22,046 nucleotides of DNA. It comes from an uncultured Collinsella sp. GTDB lineage: Bacteria > Actinomycetota > Coriobacteriia > Coriobacteriales > Coriobacteriaceae. The stretch covers positions 1-22,046 of the forward strand of contig CABUSE010000006.1 in the NCBI GenBank assembly GCA_902494135.1, read 5' to 3'. The position numbers were made by a program, and so were the translations under genes. The notes under the pieces are model-generated. The model ran no database searches. It was not told the DNA's origin and worked only from the letters and a program-made list of their open reading frames with translations. Shown here piece after piece: positions 8,244 through 15,073 of this stretch (position 1 is its first letter; every line of letters begins with the position of its first letter).

Positions 8244-8393
8244 ACCTGGAACCTCCGATATCAGGGAGAACGTCGCCAGCAGGCTAGCGACAACTATATG
8301 TTTCTGACATCAAACCATATGGCTGCCACTCGCGGAGGGGGCATCGGCGAACGGCGTGTTTTCATACTCCATTGGTCAAACCTAAGCGCGGCC

Positions 8394-8614
8394 CTACAGC
8401 TCGTACTTGTACACGCGGTAGATGTACTTCTCGGCTTCCATCTCGTAGGTGGCGATGGGCAGTCCGCAGCGATCATCTCGTCGTTTGGCAGATAGGTCAC
8501 GCTGTGCTGGCCCGCGTTGAGCGAAAAATCGCCTTGGGCCTGCAGTAACTTGTCCTCAAAGCCCGAACCGGCCCAAAAATCGGGCAAGCCCACGGAAGGC
8601 TGTAGCAAGGTCAT
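8394..8614 (-). pseudogene. Frameshifted C-terminal remnant of an unidentified gene
   Basis: Starting at ATG 8614 the frame reads MTLLQPSVGLPDFW and continues with sensible codons to YLPNDEMIAAD, then turns into Pro/Ser/Arg-rich shadow sequence. In the neighbouring frame, from about 8465 downward, sensible coding resumes as GLPIATYEMEAEKYIYRVYK and ends at TAG (8394-8396). Adding one G near 8465-8470 would join the two into about 73 residues. A stop lies just before the ATG, so the N-terminal part is absent. I cannot name the family. The fragment sits between the activase terminator and the 8204-8393 interval, where I see only the small leader ORF and an ATAGTTGT/ACAACTAT inverted pair (8216 and 8291). 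Confidence 0.5.
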
Positions 8615-8634
8615 TTACGCAACATGTGTCCAGC

Positions 8635-8670
8635 AAAAACGGGTGGTAACCGGTACGGCTATCACCCGTT
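8635..8670 (-). terminator. Intrinsic terminator of the activase gene
   Basis: On the minus strand AACGGGTG (from 8670) pairs with CACCCGTT (to 8638), extendable by two further pairs, and the run TTTTT follows at 8639-8635. It begins 30 bases after the activase stop codon. Confidence 0.85.
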
Positions 8671-8699
8671 TGCCTCATATCTAGCCCAAAGCAGGCCAG

Positions 8700-11600
8700 T
8701 TACTTCTTAATGCCGCGTCCCAGACGCTCGGCGACCGATGCAACGGCCTCCTCGCTGGCCGGTCCGCAGCTCACGCAGCCATCGTGGGCACGCATCTGGC
8801 CGGTGACCTCGTCCATCGCGAGCGGCGCCACCTTCTCGAGCTTAAAGCCCTTGCCGGCGCGCATGTTTTCCTTGGCCACGCTGATCATGAGCTTAATACG
8901 GTTGAGCTGGTTGACCTCAGACGCGCCGGGATCATAGTCCACCGCAACAATGTTGCTCTCGGGGTGCTGGCGGCGCAGCTCCTTGATCACGGCCTTGCCC
9001 ACCACGTGGTTAGGCAGGCACGCGAAGGGCTGCGTGCAGATGATGTTGGGTGCGCCGTGGTCGATCAGGTCGAGCATCTCGGCCGTGAGCAGCCAGCCCT
9101 CGCCCATGTTGTTGCACACCGAAAGCACCGTGCGGGCCTTGTCGGCCATGGTACCGATGCGCTCGGGCGCCTCAAAGCGGCGAGACTTTTCGAGCATCTC
9201 CTCCACCGGCGTACGCATCCAGTCCACGAGCTTAATAAGCGCCTGCATGCCCGCGCGCGTAGTGGCAGAGCTACCCAGCTCGTCCTTCTGCAGCTCGGCG
9301 TTGCTCATGGAGTACAGGAAGAAGTCGAGCAGGCCCGGCACCACGGCCTCGCAGCCCTCGCGCTCGATAACATCGACCACATGGTTGTTGGCCGTGGGGT
9401 GGAACTTAACCAAGATCTCGCCAACCACGCCCACGCGCGGCTTGGTGCCCTCGCCCACGAGCGGCATGGTGTCGAACGCACGGATGGCCTCGCGGCACAG
9501 CTTGGTGTAGTTGTGGCGGTTGAACTTAGGCGCCAGCTTGCGGGCGCGCGCCATGTACTCCTCGTAGAGCGCGTTCGCCGCACCGGGCGTAGCCTCGTAC
9601 GGGCGGCAGCGGTAGAGCATCTGCATCATCACGTCGCCAAAGAGCACCGCGTACACGGCCTGCTTAAGCAGCGCCGGCGTAATCTTAAAGCCGGGGTTGT
9701 CCTCGCCGAGCGCCACGGCAGAAAGCGAGATCACCGGGATCTCGGGGTGGCCGCTTTCGCGCAGGGCCTTGCGGATGAGTGCGATGTAGTTGGTGGCACG
9801 GCAGCCGCCACCGGTCTGGCTGATAACCACGGCCGTCTTGGAGAGGTCGTACCGACCGCTCTCGATGGCCTCCATAATCTGGCCGGTCACCAAAATGGAC
9901 GGATAGCAAATGTCATTGTTCACGTAGCGCAGGCCGGCCTCGACGGCATCGTGATCGGTCGAGGGCAGCAGCTCCAAGTTGTAGCCAGCACCACGGAACA
10001 CCTCTTTGACCAGGTCAAAGTGGATCGGCGCCATCTGCGGGCACAGGATGGTGTAGCCCTCCTCGCGCATCTGCTCGGTAAAGGGCACCTTGGGCCACGC
10101 GGTCGAAGCACTCTCACGCTGAGCCTCAAACGTGTACTTGCGGCTCGCGAACGCGGGGGCATCCGTGGAGGGCGCCACCGGCGCGGCGTCGCCCTGCTCG
10201 TAGGCCTCGCCCGCGGCCGTGGCCTCGGCCAAGCGCTCGGCCTCCTGGTCCTTGAGCGCCGCCATGAGCGAGCGGATGCGGATGCGCGCGGCGCCCAGGT
10301 TGGACACCTCATCGATCTTGAGCACGGTGTAGATCTTGCCGCTGGCTTCCAGAATCTCCTGAACCTGATCGGTGGTCAGAGCATCCAGACCGCAGCCGAA
10401 GGAATTGAGCTGGATCAGGTCCAGGTCGTTGCGCATCGTCACAAAACGGGCGACGGCGTACAGGCGGCTGTGGTACATCCACTGGTCAACGACGCGAATC
10501 GGACGCTCGGGCTTCACGAGATGCGCGAGCGAATCCTCGGTAAAGACCGCAAAGCCAAAGCTCGAGATAAGCTCAGGCAGGGCGTGGTTGATCTCGGGGT
10601 CGTTGTGGTAAGGACGGCCGGCGAGTACAATGCCGTGGCCGCCGTGGTCCTCGACCCACTTAAGAGCCTCCTCGCCCATGGTCTGGATATCCTCGTGGAA
10701 ACGCGCATCGGCCTCAAAGGCAGCGTTGACGGCGGCATCGACCTCGGAGCGCGTGATCTTGGGTCCACGCACGCGACCGCGACCGGCCTCGGCATCGGCC
10801 ACACGGTCGACGGCGAGCACCTGGTACAGACGGCGCTTGAGCTCGGTCTTGTCGTGATAGGGCACAAACGGGTACAGGAACTCGATGTTCTGCTCGCGGA
10901 TCTCATCGATGTTGAGCGCCAGCGCCGTGGGGTAGCTCATAACGATGGGACAGTTATAGCAATTGCCAGCCGTCGGGTCCTCTTTGCGCTCCCAGCGCAC
11001 GCACGGCATCCAGATAAAGTCGACGTCACGGTCGATGAGGTTCATCACGTGGCCGTGGCTCATCTTGGCCGGATAGCACACGCTCTCGGACGGCATGGAC
11101 TCGATGCCCGCCTGGTAGGTCTTTTTGCTCGACTGGTCGGACAGCTGTACGCTAAAGCCCAGGCGCGTAAAGAACGCATGCCAGAAGGGGTAGTTCTCGT
11201 ACATGTTGAGCGCGCGCGGGATGCCGACGGTGCCGCGCGGGGCCTCGTCGGGGCTCAGCACCTCGCGGTTAAACAGCAGCTCGTTTTTCTTTTTGAAGAG
11301 GTTGGGAGCCTCGGTCTTTTGCTTTTTGTGGCCGGCACCCTTCTCGCAGCGATTGCCGGTGATAAAGCGTCTGCCGCCGCCAAAATCGTTGACGGTGAGC
11401 TGGCAGTTGTTGGAGCAACGGCCGCAGCGGACGTGTTTTTGCGTCACGGTGAGGTGTGCGATGTCCTCGGCAGAAAGAATGGTCGAAGTGCCGTCGGCGC
11501 CGGCGCGATCGCGGGCGAGCAGGGCCGCACCGTAAGCGCCCATACAGCCGGCGATATCAGGACGCACGGCATGAACGCCGGTGAGCTGCTCAAACGCGCG

Positions 11601-13481
11601 CAGCGTGGCATCGGACATAAAGGTGCCGCCCTGAACGATCACCTGGCTGCCGATCTCCTTGGGGTCGCGCAGCTTAATGACCTTGAACAGGGCATTCTTG
11701 ATGACGGAATAGGACAGGCCGGCCGCGATGTCGCCCACCGTGGCGCCTTCCTTTTGCGCCTGCTTGACGCGCGAGTTCATAAAGACCGTGCAGCGACTGC
11801 CCAGGTCGACCGGGGCCTTGGCATGGATGGCGGCATCGGCGAACGCGCGCACGTCCATGTTCATAGAGACGGCGAAGCTCTCGATAAAGCTACCGCAACC
11901 CGACGAGCAGGCCTCGTTGAGCATGATGTGCTCGATAACGCCGTCCTTGACGCGCAGACACTTCATGTCCTGGCCGCCGATGTCCAGGATAAACTCGACG
12001 CCGGGCAGGAATGCCTTGGCGCCGCGCAGGTGCGCAACGGTCTCGATCTCGCCGGAATCGGCCTTGAGGGCCTCGATGAGCAGCGCCTCGCCGTAGCCCG
12101 TGGTGGTCACGTGGCCGATAGTGCAGCCGACGGGGATGTGGTTGTAGAAATCGGCCATGATGACCTTGGCCGTGCCCAGGATGTCGCCGTTGTTGTTGCC
12201 GTACCAGGTGTGCAGCAGCTGGCCGTCCTCGCCCACGAGCGCGGCCTTCATGGTGGTGGAACCGGCGTCGATGCCAATGAACACGCGGCCGGTGTAGCCG
12301 TCGAGCTTGCCCTTGGGGACGACTTCCTGGTCGTGGCGGTTCTTGAACTCGGCAAAGTCCTCATCGGTGGCAAAGAGCGGATCCAGGCGCTCGACCTCGG
12401 CACCCTGCGTGTCGCCCAGGCTGTCGATGGCCTCGATGAGCTGCGGGAACGTGCTGAGCTTGTTGGACTCATGCGCCATGGCGGCGCCGCTCGCCACAAA
12501 CAGGTGAGCGTTTTGGGGCACAATGCGGTGCTCCTCGTCCAGGTTGAGCGTGAGGTAGAAGCGGTGGCGCAGCTCGGAGAGGTACTGCAGCGGGCCGCCC
12601 AGGAAGGCGACGTTGCCGCGGATGGGACGGCCGCACGCCAGACCCGAGATGGTCTGGGTCACGACGGCTTGGAAGATGGAAGCGGCGACGTCCTCGGGAC
12701 GGGCGCCTTCGTTGAGCAGCGGCTGCACGTCGGTCTTGGCAAAAACGCCGCAGCGGCTGGCGATGGGATAGATGGTGGTGGCGTTGGCCGCGAGTTCGTT
12801 AAGGCCGCTGGCGTCGGTGTGCAGCAGAGTGGCCATCTGGTCGATGAAGGCGCCCGTGCCGCCGGCGCAGGTGCCGTTCATGCGCTGCTCGATGCCGTTG
12901 TCGAAGTAGATGATCTTGGCGTCCTCGCCGCCCAGCTCGATGGCGACATCGGTGGCCGGGATGAGGGTCTCGACGGCACGCTTGCTGGCGATGACCTCCT
13001 GGACAAACTCCAGGTCGAGCCACTGGGACAGCAGCAGGCCGCCCGAGCCGGTAATGGCGCAGGTCATCTGGGCCATCGGCAGCACGGTCGCAGCGCCCTC
13101 GAACAGGTCGCGGGCGCAGGCACGGACGTCGGTGTGGTGGCGCTGGTACTTGGCATAGACAATCTGGTTGTCGTCGTTGAGCACGGCGAGCTTAACGGTG
13201 GTGGAGCCCACGTCGATACCCAGGTGCAGGTTGCCGCGGGCGGCCTCGGGGTTGAAGATCGCGCCTTCGGGGGCCTGGGCGGCGGCTACGGGCTCAGCGG
13301 CGGTGGCGGGCTCGCTGACGACGGACGTCTCCCCTGCCACGTTCTTGGCATCGGCAACTGCCTCAGCAACTTTCTCGGCAGCCGCGGTCGCGGCCTTCTG
13401 CGCGGCGTCCACCACGGCGGGCGCAGCCTCGCGTGCGACAGCGACCACACGGTCTTTAATGCCCTCGACGAGTTTGCTCAT
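8700..13481 (-). CDS. Fused tandem 2-hydroxyacyl-CoA dehydratase activase (BadF/HgdC-type ATPase x2 plus DUF2229)
   Basis: A 1593-residue cytoplasmic protein. Known activases use ATP to push an electron from a [4Fe-4S] cluster into a 2-hydroxyacyl-CoA dehydratase or benzoyl-CoA reductase. Order of parts: an Ala-rich, likely helical tail (1-80); ASKHA ATPase domain 1 with GIDVGSTT (88-95), GGEDAK (184-189) and Cys205/Cys244; domain 2 with GIDAGSTT (403-410), GGQDMK (502-507) and Cys525/Cys529/Cys564; a Cys cluster C686-x2-C689-x3-C693 with C712; a DUF2229 region from about 751; then an HgdB-like part with more conserved Cys (1030, 1192, 1227) and CVSC (1569-1572). Size is typical of the long fused forms. 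ATG 13481 follows AGAGGAG, which overlaps the TetR stop, so the two genes form an operon. No dehydratase subunit genes are adjacent; the substrate is unknown. Confidence 0.92.
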   Translation of the reverse strand: MSKLVEGIKDRVVAVAREAAPAVVDAAQKAATAAAEKVAEAVADAKNVAGETSVVSEPATAAEPVAAAQAPEGAIFNPEAARGNLHLGIDVGSTTVKLAVLNDDNQIVYAKYQRHHTDVRACARDLFEGAATVLPMAQMTCAITGSGGLLLSQWLDLEFVQEVIASKRAVETLIPATDVAIELGGEDAKIIYFDNGIEQRMNGTCAGGTGAFIDQMATLLHTDASGLNELAANATTIYPIASRCGVFAKTDVQPLLNEGARPEDVAASIFQAVVTQTISGLACGRPIRGNVAFLGGPLQYLSELRHRFYLTLNLDEEHRIVPQNAHLFVASGAAMAHESNKLSTFPQLIEAIDSLGDTQGAEVERLDPLFATDEDFAEFKNRHDQEVVPKGKLDGYTGRVFIGIDAGSTTMKAALVGEDGQLLHTWYGNNNGDILGTAKVIMADFYNHIPVGCTIGHVTTTGYGEALLIEALKADSGEIETVAHLRGAKAFLPGVEFILDIGGQDMKCLRVKDGVIEHIMLNEACSSGCGSFIESFAVSMNMDVRAFADAAIHAKAPVDLGSRCTVFMNSRVKQAQKEGATVGDIAAGLSYSVIKNALFKVIKLRDPKEIGSQVIVQGGTFMSDATLRAFEQLTGVHAVRPDIAGCMGAYGAALLARDRAGADGTSTILSAEDIAHLTVTQKHVRCGRCSNNCQLTVNDFGGGRRFITGNRCEKGAGHKKQKTEAPNLFKKKNELLFNREVLSPDEAPRGTVGIPRALNMYENYPFWHAFFTRLGFSVQLSDQSSKKTYQAGIESMPSESVCYPAKMSHGHVMNLIDRDVDFIWMPCVRWERKEDPTAGNCYNCPIVMSYPTALALNIDEIREQNIEFLYPFVPYHDKTELKRRLYQVLAVDRVADAEAGRGRVRGPKITRSEVDAAVNAAFEADARFHEDIQTMGEEALKWVEDHGGHGIVLAGRPYHNDPEINHALPELISSFGFAVFTEDSLAHLVKPERPIRVVDQWMYHSRLYAVARFVTMRNDLDLIQLNSFGCGLDALTTDQVQEILEASGKIYTVLKIDEVSNLGAARIRIRSLMAALKDQEAERLAEATAAGEAYEQGDAAPVAPSTDAPAFASRKYTFEAQRESASTAWPKVPFTEQMREEGYTILCPQMAPIHFDLVKEVFRGAGYNLELLPSTDHDAVEAGLRYVNNDICYPSILVTGQIMEAIESGRYDLSKTAVVISQTGGGCRATNYIALIRKALRESGHPEIPVISLSAVALGEDNPGFKITPALLKQAVYAVLFGDVMMQMLYRCRPYEATPGAANALYEEYMARARKLAPKFNRHNYTKLCREAIRAFDTMPLVGEGTKPRVGVVGEILVKFHPTANNHVVDVIEREGCEAVVPGLLDFFLYSMSNAELQKDELGSSATTRAGMQALIKLVDWMRTPVEEMLEKSRRFEAPERIGTMADKARTVLSVCNNMGEGWLLTAEMLDLIDHGAPNIICTQPFACLPNHVVGKAVIKELRRQHPESNIVAVDYDPGASEVNQLNRIKLMISVAKENMRAGKGFKLEKVAPLAMDEVTGQMRAHDGCVSCGPASEEAVASVAERLGRGIKK

Positions 13482-13492
13482 TGTCTCTCCTC

Positions 13493-14203
13493 TTAGTTGT
13501 TGGACTCGACGGTTGCGGTGGTGTCGACCGCGTCCTCGAGCTGCAGATTCAATAGCTTCATGCCGTATTCCGGCACGTTGATATCGATGGGTTGGCCATA
13601 CAGGTCGCCGGGGCGCACAAAGGCGATGACCGTCATAATGCGCGCCATGGTCTCGGGCGATTCAGAAAGGTCACGCTCAAACCAACGTTGGATCATGCCG
13701 ACCTCGGCACTCACGACATAGGTGACGTAGTAGTCAAAGAAGGTGCCCAGCGCCAAGCCCAAAATGCCCGTCTGTGCACGCGGCACCACAGCCTCACGCG
13801 CGGTGTCGATAATCTTTTTAATAAAGGCAGGGTCGCCGCCCGGGCCCAGCAGGGCCCCGATAAGGTCGCGATTAGCCGCAAGATAGCGAAGCAGCTCAAC
13901 CGAACCGGGTGCCGGCTCGAGCTCGTCGATGTTGCGGTAAAGATCGGGTAATTGAGCTGCGGTGATAAGCTCCACCCGCTCACGAATCTCGGCAAGCAGG
14001 CCGTCCTCGATCTGGCTGATAAAGTCGGGGATATCGCGGTAGTGCGAATAGAACGTGCGGCGCGTAAGGCCGGCACGCTCGGTGAGCGACGCGACGTTAA
14101 TGCGCGAAAGGTCGCCGCTTTCGGCAAGCTCGCTGGCAAGTGCCTGGCGAAGGGCACGCTGCGAGCGAAGAGACCGGCGATCGCATTTCTCGAGCTGGGA
14201 CAA
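13493..14203 (-). CDS. TetR-family regulator, first gene of the activase operon
   Basis: A 236-residue TetR-type repressor. The helix-turn-helix lies at about residues 34-55 (RINVASLTERAGLTRRTFYSHY), followed by an all-helical ligand-binding part. It is longer at the C-terminus than the usual 190-210. No ATG is available near the front; a TTG at 14203 is preceded at good spacing by AAGGAGGA (14207-14214), so TTG is the start. The activase begins 11 bases after its stop with an overlapping ribosome site, implying co-transcription. Two palindromes in the promoter (14225-14242 and 14255-14269) are likely its own operators, so it probably autoregulates and controls the activase. A CoA ester or related acid as inducer is a guess from context. 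Confidence 0.88.
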   Translation of the reverse strand: MSQLEKCDRRSLRSQRALRQALASELAESGDLSRINVASLTERAGLTRRTFYSHYRDIPDFISQIEDGLLAEIRERVELITAAQLPDLYRNIDELEPAPGSVELLRYLAANRDLIGALLGPGGDPAFIKKIIDTAREAVVPRAQTGILGLALGTFFDYYVTYVVSAEVGMIQRWFERDLSESPETMARIMTVIAFVRPGDLYGQPIDINVPEYGMKLLNLQLEDAVDTTATVESNN

Positions 14204-14224
14204 GCGTCCTCCTTGTTACTCAGC

Positions 14225-14269
14225 CTGTGCGCTATTGCACAGTGCGAGTATTATTGCACACCGTGTGCA
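14225..14269 (-). promoter_or_regulatory. TetR/activase operon promoter with two palindromic operator candidates
   Basis: TGCACAC-C-GTGTGCA (14255-14269) is a perfect 7-1-7 palindrome, and CTGTGC/GCACAG (14225-14230 and 14237-14242) a perfect 6-6-6 one. Their half-sites share the TGTGC/GCACA core. Between them, on the minus strand, lies a TAATAC -10-like box (14248-14253), with only a weak -35 (GTGTTG, 14271-14276). Both sit within 65 bases of the TTG start, as expected for an autoregulated TetR. Confidence 0.6.
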
Positions 14270-14294
14270 TCAACACGTAAAGGCAATATTTGGA

Positions 14295-14325
14295 ATGTGA
14301 CGAAGTGGCAGTCCCTTTGTCACAT
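14295..14325. repeat. REP-like palindrome, degenerate copy
   Basis: ATGTGAC at the left and GTCACAT at the right enclose GAAGTGG-CAGT-CCCTTT. It matches the perfect palindrome at 15044-15073 apart from two changes and one extra base in the left arm, so it is a second copy of one dispersed element. Confidence 0.6.
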
Positions 14326-14381
14326 CCAGCGACCGCCTAGGTTGTGCCGGTTGCGCCAGGCTTTTAGAGCGGCATTACCGA

Positions 14382-14410
14382 TTGTCCAAAATGTCATTCG
14401 TGGGTAGAAT
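14382..14410 (+). promoter_or_regulatory. Promoter of the putative antisense RNA
   Basis: TTGTCC (14382-14387) and TAGAAT (14405-14410) are separated by exactly 17 bases, one of the best sigma-70-type promoters in the window. No coding start follows it; a structured segment and a terminator do. Confidence 0.6.
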
Positions 14411-14416
14411 AGTGTC

Positions 14417-14499
14417 GACGGCAGCCCAAGTTCTGGAAAGCTGGGCAGCGCCGTTGCTTGGATTAAGGGGTCAACGCCTTAGCGGCGGCGACCCCTTTT
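14417..14499 (+). ncRNA. Putative short antisense RNA, candidate type I antitoxin
   Basis: Predicted to start about seven bases after the TAGAAT box and end in a TTTT run at 14496-14499, so roughly 80 bases long. The 5' part folds as ACGGC-A-GCCCA pairing with TGGGC-AGC-GCCGT (about 14418-14455); the 3' part is a terminator hairpin. Its last 21 bases are antisense to the final codons of the convergent 41-codon ORF (14479-14604) and the rest would be antisense to that gene's 3' untranslated region. Overlapping 3' ends are the layout of TxpA/RatA-type type I systems. The RNA itself is inferred from promoter, fold and terminator only. Confidence 0.4.
14465..14499 (+). terminator. Terminator hairpin of the putative antisense RNA
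   Basis: AAGGGGTC (14465-14472) pairs with GACCCCTT (14490-14497); inside, CGCC pairs with GGCG. TTTT follows on the plus strand. On the minus strand the same stem holds the stop codon of the small ORF in its loop but lacks a T run. Confidence 0.65.
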
Positions 14500-14604
14500 A
14501 CGTTGCTTCGAACGTTGCTTGAGTGCCTCGGAAAGCCCGACGAGCGCTGTGAAGAACGAGACCAAAGCGGTCAGAAGTCTCACAAAATCAATCAGATCGG
14601 TCAT
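14479..14604 (-). CDS. 41-residue hydrophobic/polybasic peptide, candidate type I toxin
   Basis: A 41-residue ORF with one membrane-length helix (about residues 4-28, including FVRLLTALVSFFTALVGL) followed by a strongly basic tail, KQRSKQRKRGRRR. That plan, an N-terminal transmembrane helix and a charged C-terminus, is shared by small membrane toxins of type I toxin-antitoxin systems. ATG 14604 is six bases from a perfect GGGAGGTG (14611-14618); an in-frame ATG at 14610 abuts the site and is less likely. The site lies in a hairpin, as in many type I toxin mRNAs. A LexA-like box overlaps its likely promoter, and a convergent RNA overlaps its 3' end. No sequence family is recognised; coding is likely, toxicity is inference. 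Confidence 0.5.
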   Translation of the reverse strand: MTDLIDFVRLLTALVSFFTALVGLSEALKQRSKQRKRGRRR

Positions 14605-14610
14605 GGGCAT

Positions 14611-14630
14611 CACCTCCCATCAGATGGAGG
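14611..14630 (-). promoter_or_regulatory. Hairpin sequestering the small ORF ribosome site
   Basis: In the minus-strand RNA, CCUCC AU (14630-14624) pairs with AU, a bulged G, and GGAGG (14620-14613), leaving a three-base loop. The paired GGAGG is the Shine-Dalgarno of the 41-codon ORF, so translation should be limited unless the hairpin opens. Confidence 0.5.
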
Positions 14631-14668
14631 GCGTTGCCCGGCACATGGAACTGCCGCCAACAGTATCA

Positions 14669-14711
14669 ATTCTATCAAAGCGCAGTTAGATATGCGAATG
14701 TTTGTTCGCAT
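14669..14711 (-). promoter_or_regulatory. Putative promoter of the small ORF overlapped by a LexA-like SOS box
   Basis: On the minus strand TTCGCA (14693-14698) and TAGAAT (14669-14674), 18 bases apart, form a plausible promoter giving a leader of about 58 bases. The -35 lies within the palindrome ATGCGAA-N6-TTCGCAT (14692-14711). Its core, CGAACAAACATTCG on the minus strand, differs at one position from the Gram-positive/actinobacterial LexA consensus CGAAC-N4-GTTCG. Confidence 0.45.
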
Positions 14712-14731
14712 TTCAGAAGATCGGAACTCAT

Positions 14732-14760
14732 TATGGCGAAGGAACAGTTCCTTCGCCATA
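14732..14760. repeat. Perfect 29-base palindrome
   Basis: A 14-base arm starting TATGGCGAAGG (14732-14745), one A, and its exact complement (14747-14760). The centre, GGAACAGTTCC, resembles the GGGCAGTCCC centre of the 15044 repeat. It lies upstream of the small ORF promoter, with no T run on either side. Confidence 0.8.
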
Positions 14761-14894
14761 CCCGAGCTTGTCGCCGAACTGCTGCCTACATTTTTCGAGT
14801 CATTCGGCCACGCTGCTGGCTCTGTATAAATGCACCGCCGGGATTATCTGAGAGTTTTGTCATTATTTGAGCGCATGCATGCCCATTCGCTCAC

Positions 14895-14957
14895 TTACGT
14901 CACCGAATCAAACACCATTAGAGGTATGAATGTTCCCGAGAGGGCATCTTTAGCCAT
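14895..14957 (-). CDS. Possible 20-residue peptide ORF
   Basis: ATG 14957 lies six bases from GGAGGT (14964-14969) and opens a 20-codon frame (MAKDALSGTFIPLMVFDSVT) ending in TAA. Nothing is known of such a peptide and there is no clear promoter; it may be a fragment or chance. An inverted TGAGCG/CGCTCA pair (14869-14894 region) follows it. The remaining bases of 14761-15043 show no gene I can support. Confidence 0.25.
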   Translation of the reverse strand: MAKDALSGTFIPLMVFDSVT

Positions 14958-15043
14958 TTAACGACCTCCGACAGGCCGAATAACTCGAAATTTGTTGGTG
15001 GCGAAAGCGAAACAGTCCTGTATGCCAAAAGCCGGCATCTCCC

Positions 15044-15073
15044 ATGTGACAAAGGGCAGTCCCTTTGTCACAT
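15044..15073. repeat. REP-like palindrome, perfect copy
   Basis: ATGTGACAAAGGG, four bases CAGT, and the exact complement CCCTTTGTCACAT. It ends at the HAD gene's stop codon. A degenerate copy lies at 14295-14325. It may also serve as a 3' stem for the HAD transcript, though no T run follows. Confidence 0.85.

Noticed and set aside
8784..13496. A 1570-codon open frame on the plus strand, opposite the activase gene
   Set aside because: It is an antisense shadow caused by GC-rich codon use; the composition is His/Arg/Gly-rich low-quality sequence without motifs, while the minus strand shows clear activase domains.
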